Below, in pieces: positions 1-8,984 of a stretch of 64,000 nt of DNA (positions within the stretch are counted from its first letter, which is position 1; the number at the start of each line of letters is the position of its first letter). The notes under the pieces are model-generated. The model did not search any database. It saw only the letters and a program-made list of their open reading frames with translations, and was not told where the DNA came from. Position numbers and translations under genes: made by a program. The DNA is from Ruegeria sp. YS9. Its GTDB lineage: Bacteria > Pseudomonadota > Alphaproteobacteria > Rhodobacterales > Rhodobacteraceae. The stretch covers positions 2,761,001 to 2,825,000 of the forward strand of contig NZ_CP102409.1 in assembly GCF_024628725.1 (NCBI RefSeq), read 5' to 3'.

Positions 1-56
1 GCGCATCTGAGTTTGCCTACGAGGCCCGCGTACGGCGTGTTTTGAAAGGAATGATC

Positions 57-461
57 ATGTTCGGAAGACTTCTTGTATCCGTCCTTCTCGTTGCAGTCGC
101 GCCCGTCGTCTCGGCCCAAATGTCGGCCGAGGTTCAGTTTCAGCCCGGCAATTATGGAACGATGGTCAGTGGGACCATCTCAGGAGATGCGTACTTCGAC
201 TATACGCTTGGCGCCAAAGCCGGACAGGAGATGTTTGCCGATCTTCAGGTCAGCGACACCAATGGTAATGGCGTGATCTATTTCAACATCCTGCCGCCGG
301 GCAGCGATGGTGTGGCGATCTACAACGGGTCGATTGACGGCAATACGGCCCGGATCACCCTGCCCGACGATGGTGACTATACAATCCGCGTCTATCTGAT
401 GGGCAATGACAGGGATACCGGTAAAACCGTGGGGTACAATCTGGACCTGTCCATCCAGTAG
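57..461 (+). CDS. Secreted PliI/PliG-like putative lysozyme inhibitor
   Basis: The 134-residue product has a signal peptide ending near VVSAQ, so it should be periplasmic. The mature part begins with a QFxPGNYG strand, continues through GxISGDxYFDYxLxAKAGQ and ends in a DDGDYTIRVYLMGNDxxxGKTVGYNLDLSI block. That order of motifs resembles the small beta-sandwich inhibitors of invertebrate- and goose-type lysozymes (PliI/PliG). The ATG at 57 is preferred because GAAAGGA lies six bases before it; the ATG at 51 touches that site. The family call rests on remembered motif similarity and could be wrong. No operon partner is visible; rmuC converges on it just downstream. Confidence 0.55.
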   Translation: MFGRLLVSVLLVAVAPVVSAQMSAEVQFQPGNYGTMVSGTISGDAYFDYTLGAKAGQEMFADLQVSDTNGNGVIYFNILPPGSDGVAIYNGSIDGNTARITLPDDGDYTIRVYLMGNDRDTGKTVGYNLDLSIQ

Positions 462-464
462 ATT

Positions 465-1694
465 TCAACCTTCGTGTCGAGCAAGGGGCACAACGCCGGT
501 TTCGGCCTTGGTCTCGATTTCTTCAAAGTCGAAATTGTCCAGACGCTGCGCACGTCGGCCAGCCTTTTCGGCGCTGATCTTGATTTCCGAGATATCCTTG
601 GCCGCCTGCCCGAAATGACGATCCAGGTTCGAGACGCGATCACCCAGTCGGTCCACATCCTTGTGCAGCAGCCCCAACTCTTTGCGGATTGCACCGGCCT
701 GTTCGCGCATACGCGCATCTTTCAGGATCGCCCGCATGGTATTCAACGTGGCCATGCATGTGGTGGGTGACACGATCCAGACTCGCGCGGCGAACCCTTC
801 GCGCACAACATCGGGCAGGCGGGCGTGCAGCTCGGCATAGATCGCCTCGGACGGCACAAACATCAAAGCACCATCGGCGGTTTCCCCATCCAGAATATAC
901 TTCTCGGAAATCGCCTTGATATGCACTTTCACCGCAGCGCCGAATGCGCGCAGGCATCTTTCAACGTCCTCCTTGGTCTGCGCGGCAGCAAGTGCTTCGA
1001 AATCCTCGAGCGGGAATTTGGCGTCGATCACGATCGGTCCCGGCGGGTTCGGTAGATGGATCAGGCAATCCGCCCGCTTGCCATTCGACAAGGTGGCTTG
1101 CAGTGAATAGCTGTCAGCGGGCAGCGCCTTGGATACGATATCGTTCAGCTGAATCTCACCAAACATCCCGCGTCGCTGTTTGTTCGACAGGATATCCTGC
1201 AATGACAGCACGTCACCCGACAGTTTGGTGATATTGTCCTGTGCCTTGTCGATGGCGGCCAGACGTTCCTGCAACTGGGTCAGCGAGGTCGCCGTCTGTT
1301 TCGACGAGCCATGCAACGTCTCTTTCATCCGTTCCTGCATCTCGGCCAGTGCACGCGCCGATTTCATCGCATTGTCCGCCAGCCGGTCATTCATCTGTTG
1401 CTGGACCGAAGCCAACCGCGCCTCGACCGTCTGAATCACCTGCATCTGCGCGTTGGCCTGAGTGTCCGAGACATGCTGAAGGCCGCCGCGCAACTGTTCC
1501 TGGCCCTGGCCCAGTTGCTGGACGTGCTGACCCAGATGCGCCATCTGCCGCGCCAGAGGTTCCGCCATCCGGGCCGAGCGGTTGGCCGCCCGCAACGACA
1601 GGAACAGCAGCAGCAGAATCAACGCCACCACACCACCCACGGTCAGAATCACGGGATCATTCAACGCTATCTCAGTGCCTGCAATCTGGATCAT
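465..1694 (-). CDS. rmuC: DNA recombination protein RmuC
   Basis: The 409-residue protein starts with a single membrane segment (about residues 15-36). A long Gln/Arg-rich coiled coil follows to about residue 150, then the RmuC nuclease-like domain with the DAKFPLEDFEAL block. RmuC limits inversions at short inverted repeats in E. coli; its exact activity is unsettled. Length and domain order are normal for the family. It follows mutL on the same strand with a 57-base gap, so the two genome-maintenance genes may be co-transcribed. Confidence 0.9.
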   Translation of the reverse strand: MIQIAGTEIALNDPVILTVGGVVALILLLLFLSLRAANRSARMAEPLARQMAHLGQHVQQLGQGQEQLRGGLQHVSDTQANAQMQVIQTVEARLASVQQQMNDRLADNAMKSARALAEMQERMKETLHGSSKQTATSLTQLQERLAAIDKAQDNITKLSGDVLSLQDILSNKQRRGMFGEIQLNDIVSKALPADSYSLQATLSNGKRADCLIHLPNPPGPIVIDAKFPLEDFEALAAAQTKEDVERCLRAFGAAVKVHIKAISEKYILDGETADGALMFVPSEAIYAELHARLPDVVREGFAARVWIVSPTTCMATLNTMRAILKDARMREQAGAIRKELGLLHKDVDRLGDRVSNLDRHFGQAAKDISEIKISAEKAGRRAQRLDNFDFEEIETKAETGVVPLARHEG

Positions 1695-1751
1695 GGGGTT
1701 CAGTTTGTTCTCGTTTTGTTTCTATCTTCTTAAGCCGTGTTTGAAACCAAA

Positions 1752-3614
1752 TCAACTGCGTCCGAACAGGCGTTCGATATCGCTGAGCTTAAGTTCCACA
1801 TAGGTTGGTCGCCCATGGTTGCACTGGCCGGAATGCGGCGTCGCCTCCATCTCGCGCAGCAGGGCATTCATCTCTTCGGCCCGCATCCGACGGCCGGATC
1901 GGATCGACCCATGACAGGCCACCCGGCTGAGGATCGCCTCGATCCTTGACTGCACCATCTGGCTTTCGCCCTGATCAGCAAGTTCATCCAGAATATCGAG
2001 GATCATCGCGCGCGCATCGACTTCGCCCAGAATGGCGGGGGTTTCGCGTACGGCAATGGCGCTTCCGCCGAAAGGTTCGATGGTCAGGCCAAGGCGCGTC
2101 AAGTCATCTGCGACGGCCATCAGGCGGGTGCAATCCCCTTCCGACAATTCCACGATTTCCGGAATCAGCAGGGCCTGCGCCGCGACGCCATTCTCGGCCA
2201 TCTGCGTTTTCAGTTTTTCATAAACCAGCCGTTCATGTGCAGCATGCTGATCTACGATCACCATGCCATCGGCGGTCTGGGCTATGATGTAATTCTCGTG
2301 CACCTGCCCGCGAGCAGCACCAAGCGGCAGATCCTGCGCCTGAGGCTCGTGCAACTCGGCGACCTGTGCAACCGGGGTCGGCTCGACAAAGCTGCCGCTG
2401 TCGTCATTGGCCAGTTCCGCAAATCCCGGTGCCTGTGCGCGATACGCCGCCGTGCGCGCGGCAGAGGACGGGCGATCCATCTGATAAACCCGCGCCGGAG
2501 CAGGCTGTGCGGGTTCCGGTCGCATTGCGCCCAGTGTCGCATTGGCAACGGTCGAGGACGCCCTGTGCCCGGCCTCGGCCAAAGCATGGCGCAGGCTGGA
2601 CACGATCAGCCCCCGCGCGACACCGGGATCCCGGAACCGAACCTCGGATTTCGCAGGGTGGACGTTCACGTCAACCAGCGTGGGGTCGCAGTCGATGAAC
2701 AGAGCTGCCGCCGGGTGGCGATCCCGGCTCAGGAAGTCGAAATAGGCCGCCCGCAGCGCGCCAGTCAGCATCTTGTCGCGCACAGGACGTCCGTTGACGA
2801 AAAGGTACTGTGCCACCGCAGCGCCCCGGGAATAGGTCGGCAGGGCAGCATAGCCATAGAGCCGGATGCCCTCACGCGTGGCATCGATCCGCAGGGCGTT
2901 TTCGGCGAACTCGCGCCCGATCACGCGGGCCAGACGAGCGTGGAGCGCGTCGAAAAGGTCACCGTTCTCGCGATCCGCGCGGAATGTCACACGGCCTTCG
3001 CCGCCACCGGACACATCGCGCAGGGTGAAGGTCACAGAAGGTTCTGCCATGGCCAGCCGTTTCACTATGTCGGTGATCGCCTGCGCCTCGGCCCGGTCCG
3101 TGCGCATGAATTTCAGACGGGCTGGCGTGGCGTAAAACAGATCGCGCAACTCGACCACCGTGCCCGCGCGCAGGGCGGCAGGTTTGACCGCATCCATCTT
3201 ACCGCCCGCAACGTGGATCTGCGCCGCATCCGCGCCCGGCACACGGCTGGTTATGGTCAGGCGTCCGACGGCGCCCAAGGACGGCAGCGCCTCGCCCCGA
3301 AAACCAAAAGTGTGGATGTTCAGCAGGTCCGAGCCGTCAATCTTTGACGTGGCATGGCGGGACAAGGCCAGCGGCAGATCTTCCGCCGCGATACCGCAGC
3401 CATCATCCGTGACGCGGATCAGGGTCTTGCCGCCATCAGCGATATCGATTGCAATCCGCGTAGCCCCCGCATCGATTGCATTCTCGACCAGTTCCTTGAC
3501 CGCCGAGGCCGGTCGTTCCACCACCTCACCAGCCGCGATGCGGTTGATTGCGGCATCGTCGAGCTGCTTAATCACGGGGCGTTTTTCGCCGATATTGGGG
3601 TTTGCCTGCGCCAT
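1752..3614 (-). CDS. mutL: DNA mismatch repair protein MutL (endonuclease type)
   Basis: The 620-residue protein carries the GHKL ATPase motifs NAIDAGA, DDGCGI and GFRGEALPS in its first 110 residues. The C-terminal dimerisation domain has [12 protein letters not shown], which fits the DQHA-x2-E-x4-E metal site of endonuclease-active MutL. The accompanying ACH and C-x-HGRP motifs are also present. It couples mismatch recognition by MutS to strand nicking, as expected for an organism without MutH. The ATG at 3614 is chosen over an upstream GTG (3641) because the conserved [21 protein letters not shown] block starts soon after it. Confidence 0.96.
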   Translation of the reverse strand: MAQANPNIGEKRPVIKQLDDAAINRIAAGEVVERPASAVKELVENAIDAGATRIAIDIADGGKTLIRVTDDGCGIAAEDLPLALSRHATSKIDGSDLLNIHTFGFRGEALPSLGAVGRLTITSRVPGADAAQIHVAGGKMDAVKPAALRAGTVVELRDLFYATPARLKFMRTDRAEAQAITDIVKRLAMAEPSVTFTLRDVSGGGEGRVTFRADRENGDLFDALHARLARVIGREFAENALRIDATREGIRLYGYAALPTYSRGAAVAQYLFVNGRPVRDKMLTGALRAAYFDFLSRDRHPAAALFIDCDPTLVDVNVHPAKSEVRFRDPGVARGLIVSSLRHALAEAGHRASSTVANATLGAMRPEPAQPAPARVYQMDRPSSAARTAAYRAQAPGFAELANDDSGSFVEPTPVAQVAELHEPQAQDLPLGAARGQVHENYIIAQTADGMVIVDQHAAHERLVYEKLKTQMAENGVAAQALLIPEIVELSEGDCTRLMAVADDLTRLGLTIEPFGGSAIAVRETPAILGEVDARAMILDILDELADQGESQMVQSRIEAILSRVACHGSIRSGRRMRAEEMNALLREMEATPHSGQCNHGRPTYVELKLSDIERLFGRS

Positions 3615-3877
3615 ACCCCTATACCTAGCATAGCCGCGCACGATTCTGCCACCGGTTTGAACCGCACTTTTTGGAAGAGAGGGGGCGCCCGAGTGTCCGC
3701 GAACAAGAATTCATTCCGGATCACCCGGGCGTGCCAAGTGAGTGGTGTGTTTCAGCTAATCAATGGGGCAGGATGTATCATGCACGTGTCGGAAAATCTG
3801 CTTAAGATTCTCCCGCTCAGTTTCTTGGCAGAGATTGGCCGATGACGTGCGGGCAAGTGTGGCGGGAAAATGCCTGA

Positions 3878-4807
3878 TCAGCCAGATGTGCGTACGCCGA
3901 TCCTGGCCCGGCAGGGTCCGAACATCGCTGCCGCAGCGAGAATCAAGCCTGACATCGTGGCGATCATGCCCGCCGCGCTGACGGCATCCGCGCCGCCCAG
4001 CCACAGCGGGCCATAACCTGCCAGCACATAGCCCGAAACCGCCGAGGCAATGGCGAACACAACGCTCCAGGCAATCTGCGCTTCCAGCCGGTTGGTCAAC
4101 ATCCGCGCCGCGGCGGGCGGGCAGATGAACATGGCGATCACGATGATCGAGCCCACCGCGTCAAAAGCCGCCACCGCCGCAATTGCCGCGGTGATGACCA
4201 GTGCCATGCCCAGAACGCCGGTGCGAATGCCAACGGTCCGGGCAAAGCCCTCGTCGAAGGTAGAGATCTTCAGCGGCCGCCAGAACAGCCATGTAAACAA
4301 AGACACACCGACCAGTGTCAGCGCAATGCGAGGTAATTCCGGGGGCAATCCGGACAGCGCCTCTGTGTCCAGCAAGGACGACCATCCGGTGGCGTCCAGC
4401 CAGATCAGGCTTTCGAGATTGCCGTAAAGCGCATGTTCCACATCCAGATGCACCGTCGACGTATCCGTCTGCTCAAGCAGCAGGACGCCCACAGCGAACA
4501 TGGTGGTAAAGACCACGCCCATGGCGGCCCCGGGTTCGATCTGACCCAATCGGCGAATGGCTTCGATCAGCACCACGGCCACAACGGCAGCGCCTGCCGC
4601 GCCCAGCATCATCGGCCAGGTCGATATCGTCCCTGTGATCAGAAACGCCACGACGATTCCCGGCAGCACCACATGGCTGATCGCGTCTCCGATCAATGCC
4701 TGTTTGCGCAACACCAGAAAATTGCCGGGCAACGCGCAGGCAATGGCCGCGAATGTACCGATCAACAACGGCGTCAGAGACAGCGGGACAAATTCTTCAC
4801 CACTCAT
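3878..4807 (-). CDS. sitD: Manganese/iron ABC transporter permease SitD
   Basis: The 309-residue polytopic protein (eight or nine hydrophobic segments) belongs to the ABC-3 metal permease family. It has the RKQALIGDAISHVVLPG coupling region near the N-terminus and the FDAVGSIIVIAMFICPPAAA segment near the C-terminus. It is the last gene of sitABCD and overlaps sitC by four bases (ATGA). Together with SitC it should form the membrane channel for Mn(II), possibly also Fe(II). The 263 bases between it and mutL show no gene and no clear terminator. Confidence 0.9.
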   Translation of the reverse strand: MSGEEFVPLSLTPLLIGTFAAIACALPGNFLVLRKQALIGDAISHVVLPGIVVAFLITGTISTWPMMLGAAGAAVVAVVLIEAIRRLGQIEPGAAMGVVFTTMFAVGVLLLEQTDTSTVHLDVEHALYGNLESLIWLDATGWSSLLDTEALSGLPPELPRIALTLVGVSLFTWLFWRPLKISTFDEGFARTVGIRTGVLGMALVITAAIAAVAAFDAVGSIIVIAMFICPPAAARMLTNRLEAQIAWSVVFAIASAVSGYVLAGYGPLWLGGADAVSAAGMIATMSGLILAAAAMFGPCRARIGVRTSG

Positions 4808-6009
4808 CCCGGCACCCCCATTGGCCCGCCGATGCGGCGGTCTATCTCGGCGATCTGATCGCGGGTCAGGACGGTTTCGATATCCCGCAACCCATCATAT
4901 AGCGCGGCTGTTGCCTCATGCGCCTGATCTGCGCGCACGATTTCCCAGCGCTTTTCATCCCGCAGCGCCTTGGCCGCACGGGCTTTGCCAATGTCGGTCG
5001 CAACGCCGTCCGCGCGCACCAGCCCAGCGCGGCGCAGCAAGCGCAGGGTCAGGGGCTCGTAGATCTTCTGCCCCTGCGCCAAGGCCAAAAGACCCTGACG
5101 AATATGCACCCGACGCTGAAAGCGCAAATGGCGCAGCACCGCCGCCAAAACGCCACGTATCGGCGCCAGAAACAAAGACACGACAAAGAAGGCAAAGCTG
5201 ACCAGAACGATAATCGGCCCCGTCGGAAGGTTTGGCGCCGAGGCCGAAATGGCCGCGCCAATGTACCCCGCCAACCCGCCGGCCAATCCCGCAAGCAGAA
5301 CCACATGGTCCGAGCGTTCGGACCAGAACCGCGCGGTCACGGCGGGAATGATCAGCAAAGCCACGATCAGAATCAGACCCACGATTTTCAGGCCGACCAC
5401 GGTCACGGCCATGACCAAACCCATCATGGCCAGATCGATCCTGTGCACCGGCAACCCGCGGGCTGCGGCATATTCAGGATCGAAGGCCACAAGAATCATC
5501 GGGCGACGAATGATCATGACCAGCAGCAGCGTCGCGGCGCCGCCGACCGCAATGATCATCGCATCAGCCCAGAGCATCCCGGCAGTGGACCCCAAAAGGA
5601 AGCCTTCCAGCCCGGCCTGACGGCCTACGCCCATCGTCTGTATGACCGTCAGCAACACGATGCCAAAGCCGAAGAAGACCGACAGGACCGCTCCGATCGC
5701 GGCGTCTTCGGCCAAACGCGTGTGACGCGTCAGCCAGTTCATGCAAAGAAGGCCGATCCAGGCCGAGATGGCCGATCCTGCCAACAGGCCCAGCAGGTTG
5801 CGCCCGTCTCCTCCGAGTGCGACCAATACCATGAAAGCCAGACAGACGCCCGGCAGGGTTGCGTGGCTGATTGCGTCACTGACCAAGGCGCGCTTGCGCA
5901 GAAACAGAAACGTCCCCGTCACACCGGCTGAAACACCCAGCAAGGTTGCACCGATGGCAACCAGCGTGGCGTTGTAGCCAAGTTGCAGGGTCAGAGCATC
6001 CCAAAGCAT
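4804..6009 (-). CDS. sitC: Manganese/iron ABC transporter permease SitC with C-terminal extension
   Basis: Residues 1 to about 285 form an ABC-3 metal permease with RKRALVSDAISHATLPG and a run of transmembrane helices. About 110 further residues follow. They are charged and helical and read as a winged-helix-like segment (LRLLRRAGLVRADGVATDIGKARAAKALRDEKRW), similar in style to DtxR/MntR-type DNA-binding domains. ABC-3 permeases are normally about 280-300 residues, so the tail is extra. It ends with ATGA overlap into sitD and starts 3 bases after sitB. The permease call is secure; the tail's function is not known. Confidence 0.9.
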   Translation of the reverse strand: MLWDALTLQLGYNATLVAIGATLLGVSAGVTGTFLFLRKRALVSDAISHATLPGVCLAFMVLVALGGDGRNLLGLLAGSAISAWIGLLCMNWLTRHTRLAEDAAIGAVLSVFFGFGIVLLTVIQTMGVGRQAGLEGFLLGSTAGMLWADAMIIAVGGAATLLLVMIIRRPMILVAFDPEYAAARGLPVHRIDLAMMGLVMAVTVVGLKIVGLILIVALLIIPAVTARFWSERSDHVVLLAGLAGGLAGYIGAAISASAPNLPTGPIIVLVSFAFFVVSLFLAPIRGVLAAVLRHLRFQRRVHIRQGLLALAQGQKIYEPLTLRLLRRAGLVRADGVATDIGKARAAKALRDEKRWEIVRADQAHEATAALYDGLRDIETVLTRDQIAEIDRRIGGPMGVPG

Positions 6010-6012
6010 GCG

Positions 6013-6816
6013 TTACCCCAGCGCGCGCGATATCTGATCGATCTGCGCGGTTGCCAGTCGACCGCCATATGCTGATTGCAATGTTTCCGCCGTGAAGGCC
6101 TCGGCCACTGGCCCCTCGGCCACCTTGCGGGTGTTGATCAGGAAAACATGGTCGAAATAATCGGTCACGGTCGCAAGGTCGTGATGCACCACGACGACCG
6201 TCTTGCCCGCCTCTTTCAGGGATTTCAGCACCGAGATGATGGCTTTCTCGGTGGCGGCATCCACGCCTGCGAAAGGTTCATCCAGAAGGTACAGATCAGC
6301 GCCCTGAGCCAGCGCGCGCGCCAGAAAGACACGTTGCTGCTGCCCGCCGGACAGCTGCCCGATCTGGCGATTCGCGAAATCCCGCATTCCCACGCGGTGC
6401 AAACAATCCATCGCGCACGCCTTGTGGCGGGCACGCACACGGCCCAGCAAGCCAAGTTCGCGCGACAGGCCCATCAGAACCACGTCGATGACGCGTGTTG
6501 GAAAATCCCAATCCACGCTGGCGCGCTGAGGTACATAGGCAATGCGTGCGCGCTGCGTGTCCAATGGCTGGCCAAACACGGTCACCTGACCTGACAGGGG
6601 GGAAACGATACCAAGCGCCGCCTTGAGCAATGTGGATTTCCCGGCCCCGTTCGGTCCGATGATCGCGGTCATCGCCCCGGGCTGTACGGTCATGTCGACT
6701 GAAAACACCGCAGGTTTCTGCCCGTAAGAGACCGTCAGGCCGCGCAGGGCAAGGGGGCTGTCGACCAACCCCCCGTCACCAACGGTCATACCTTCATTGC
6801 TGACCAGACCCAGCAT
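6013..6816 (-). CDS. sitB: Manganese/iron ABC transporter ATP-binding protein SitB
   Basis: The 267-residue protein has a Walker A (GPNGAGKST), a Q-loop (YVPQ), an ABC signature (LSGGQQQRV), a Walker B (DLYLLDEP) and a switch histidine (VVVHHD). It powers metal import through SitC and SitD. The start at 6816 lies three bases after the sitA stop, with a GGGG-containing site about nine bases upstream. Gene order sitA-sitB-sitC-sitD is the usual one for Rhodobacterales. Confidence 0.93.
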   Translation of the reverse strand: MLGLVSNEGMTVGDGGLVDSPLALRGLTVSYGQKPAVFSVDMTVQPGAMTAIIGPNGAGKSTLLKAALGIVSPLSGQVTVFGQPLDTQRARIAYVPQRASVDWDFPTRVIDVVLMGLSRELGLLGRVRARHKACAMDCLHRVGMRDFANRQIGQLSGGQQQRVFLARALAQGADLYLLDEPFAGVDAATEKAIISVLKSLKEAGKTVVVVHHDLATVTDYFDHVFLINTRKVAEGPVAEAFTAETLQSAYGGRLATAQIDQISRALG

Positions 6817-6819
6817 CGA

Positions 6820-7773
6820 TCAAAACCCCGCCGACAGTTTTCCGTCCATTCCACGATCCGGCACATCACCACCCAAAGCACTGGCAATGACCGTAATGTT
6901 ATGATCCAGCATACCAACATAAGTGCCTTCATAGGTTCCTTCTTCACCCATGGCATCCGAGAACAACTCGCCCCCCACGTGCACCTCATGTCCCTTGGCA
7001 GCCGCGCCCTCGATCAGCGCGCGGATTGACCGATCCGAGACCGAGCTTTCGACGAAAACAGCCGTGATCTTGCGGTCAACCAGCAGATCGACCAATTCGC
7101 CTATCCGGTTCAGGCCCGCCTCGGACTGGGTCGAGATGCCCTGAATTCCCAGAACCTCGAACCCGAAGCTTTCACCAAAATACCCAAAGGCATCATGGGC
7201 GGTGACAAGAACTTTGTTGTTGTCCGGAACGGACGCCAGAGCATTGTCTGCATAGTCTGTCAGACGATCAATATCCGCCAGGTGTGCCTGCGCATTCGCT
7301 GCAAAAACCTCGGCCGCTTCAGGACGTACCTCGGTGAGGGCTGCCTGCACTTCAAGCACCACGTCCCGCCACAACTCGGGCGTCATCCAAACATGAGGAT
7401 CATATTTGTCGGCGTAATCGTCATGCGCGCGCAGCTTCGACTTGTCGATACCTTCGGCAACTGCAACCACGGTCCGCTTGCGTTCAAGGTCATGGAAGAA
7501 ATCCTCCATCTGCGCTTCGAGGTACAGGCCATGCCACAGGATCAGATCCGCACGGGTCATCGCCACGATATCGCTGCGGGTCTGGCGATAGGCATGCGGG
7601 TCGACGCCCGGCCCCATCAGCCCCCTGACGTCAACATGATCTCCACCGACCTGACGTGCCGCGTCGGCAATCATGCCCGTCGTGGCCACCACCTTAAGGG
7701 GTGCATCGGCCCAGGCCGTGACTGGCAGGGATACCGCCAGCGCCAATACTGCAAGAAAATTTCGGCGAATCAT
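6820..7773 (-). CDS. sitA: Periplasmic manganese/iron-binding protein SitA
   Basis: The 317-residue cluster A-I solute-binding protein has a signal peptide cut near VTAWADA. Metal ligands are visible as His in VDPHAYRQ, His in YDPHVWM, Glu in VFVESSVSD and Asp in LFSDAMG. It captures Mn(II) (possibly Fe(II) or Zn(II)) and delivers it to SitBCD. The ATG at 7773 is preferred over an upstream in-frame start because GAGG sits seven bases before it and the signal peptide begins there. Two palindromes upstream suggest control by the Fur-family regulator Mur. Confidence 0.93.
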   Translation of the reverse strand: MIRRNFLAVLALAVSLPVTAWADAPLKVVATTGMIADAARQVGGDHVDVRGLMGPGVDPHAYRQTRSDIVAMTRADLILWHGLYLEAQMEDFFHDLERKRTVVAVAEGIDKSKLRAHDDYADKYDPHVWMTPELWRDVVLEVQAALTEVRPEAAEVFAANAQAHLADIDRLTDYADNALASVPDNNKVLVTAHDAFGYFGESFGFEVLGIQGISTQSEAGLNRIGELVDLLVDRKITAVFVESSVSDRSIRALIEGAAAKGHEVHVGGELFSDAMGEEGTYEGTYVGMLDHNITVIASALGGDVPDRGMDGKLSAGF

Positions 7774-7811
7774 CTTCGACCTCAGCTTTTGCTTCCTGTG
7801 TGAGCTGAATA

Positions 7812-7857
7812 TGAGAACCATTCGCAAGTAAGTCAACGCTAATGCGAATTATTCGCA
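7812..7857 (-). promoter_or_regulatory. Tandem Mur/Fur-type operators upstream of sitA
   Basis: A 15-base dyad TGCGAA-N3-TTCGCA lies at 7843-7857. A weaker copy TGAGAA-N3-TTCGCA lies at 7812-7826, 31 bases away (about three helix turns). Both are between sitA and the divergent deoC. Mur-repressed sitABCD operons in alphaproteobacteria carry similar AT-centred dyads. Assignment to Mur rather than another Fur-family protein is inferred from the sitABCD context. Confidence 0.7.
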
Positions 7858-7974
7858 AGAAAGCCGTCGCATTTTGTCCATTTGGTCAAAAATTATCCAA
7901 ACATTGCATGCCTGCATCTTCCATTCCCCGGTCTCCCGTGCGATTTTGTAGCAAACCTCCCAAAGGACGTGACA

Positions 7975-8973
7975 ATGGATACGCAGAGCTCAGAAAGCCC
8001 CGTGCGCACCGCGCATCTGCCGCAAGTGACCGAAGCCCGGAATCCCGGCATGGATCTGGATCTGGACTGGGTGCGCGCCGTTCAGGCCAATACCTCGGCT
8101 ATCGAGCGCCGCGCCGCGACCCTGCCGGGCCGCCGGTCGGTCAAAAAGGAATATCAGGCAGCCTGGCTGCTGAAGGCGATCACCATGATCGACCTGACCA
8201 CCCTGTCGGGCGATGACACCGAAGGCCGCGTGCGCCGCCTGTGCGCCAAGGCCCGCCAGCCGGTGTCGTCCGCCCTGCTGAAGGCGCTGGACATGCCGCC
8301 GATCACCACCGGGGCGGTCTGTGTCTATCACGACATGATCGAAACGGCGGTGGAGGCGCTGAAAGGCACCGGAATTCCGGTCGCGGCCGTATCCACCGGC
8401 TTTCCGGCGGGCCTGTCGCCCTTTCACCTGCGCGTGGCCGAGATCGAGGAAAGCGTGAAGGCCGGGGCCGAGGAGATCGACATCGTGATCTCGCGCCGCC
8501 ATGTGCTGACGGGCGACTGGCAGGCGCTCTATGACGAGATGAAGGCGTTCCGTGCGGCCTGCGGCGAGGCGCATGTGAAGGCGATCCTGGCCACCGGCGA
8601 GTTGGGCAGCCTGCGTAATGTCGCGCGCGCCTCGCTGGTCTGCATGATGGCGGGGGCGGATTTCATCAAGACCTCGACCGGTAAGGAAAGCGTCAACGCC
8701 ACCCTGCCGGTGTCGCTGGTGATGATCCGCGCCATCCGCGACTATTACGAGCGCACCGGCCATCGCGTGGGCTACAAGCCCGCGGGCGGGATTTCCAAGG
8801 CCAAGGACGCGCTGGTCTACCTGTCGCTGATCAAGGACGAGCTTGGCGACCGCTGGCTGCAACCCGACCTGTTCCGCTTTGGCGCCTCGTCGCTGCTGGG
8901 CGATATTGAGCGGCAGTTGGAACATTTCGTCACCGGGGCATACTCGGCCGGATACCGGCACCCGATGGGCTGA
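7975..8973 (+). CDS. deoC: Deoxyribose-phosphate aldolase
   Basis: The 332-residue class I aldolase splits 2-deoxyribose-5-phosphate into acetaldehyde and glyceraldehyde-3-phosphate. Visible motifs are VCVYHDMI, the AVSTGFPAG loop, EIDIVISRRHVLTGDW, HVKAILATGELG and the Schiff-base lysine in GADFIKTSTGK. A second active-site lysine is in YKPAGGI. The ATG at 7975 has AAGGA about eight bases upstream and excludes a 31-residue non-conserved extension. It is followed after 11 bases by the ALDH16 gene, which could oxidise its acetaldehyde product. Third codon positions are strongly GC-biased. Confidence 0.95.
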   Translation: MDTQSSESPVRTAHLPQVTEARNPGMDLDLDWVRAVQANTSAIERRAATLPGRRSVKKEYQAAWLLKAITMIDLTTLSGDDTEGRVRRLCAKARQPVSSALLKALDMPPITTGAVCVYHDMIETAVEALKGTGIPVAAVSTGFPAGLSPFHLRVAEIEESVKAGAEEIDIVISRRHVLTGDWQALYDEMKAFRAACGEAHVKAILATGELGSLRNVARASLVCMMAGADFIKTSTGKESVNATLPVSLVMIRAIRDYYERTGHRVGYKPAGGISKAKDALVYLSLIKDELGDRWLQPDLFRFGASSLLGDIERQLEHFVTGAYSAGYRHPMG

Positions 8974-8984
8974 GGACAGGAACA

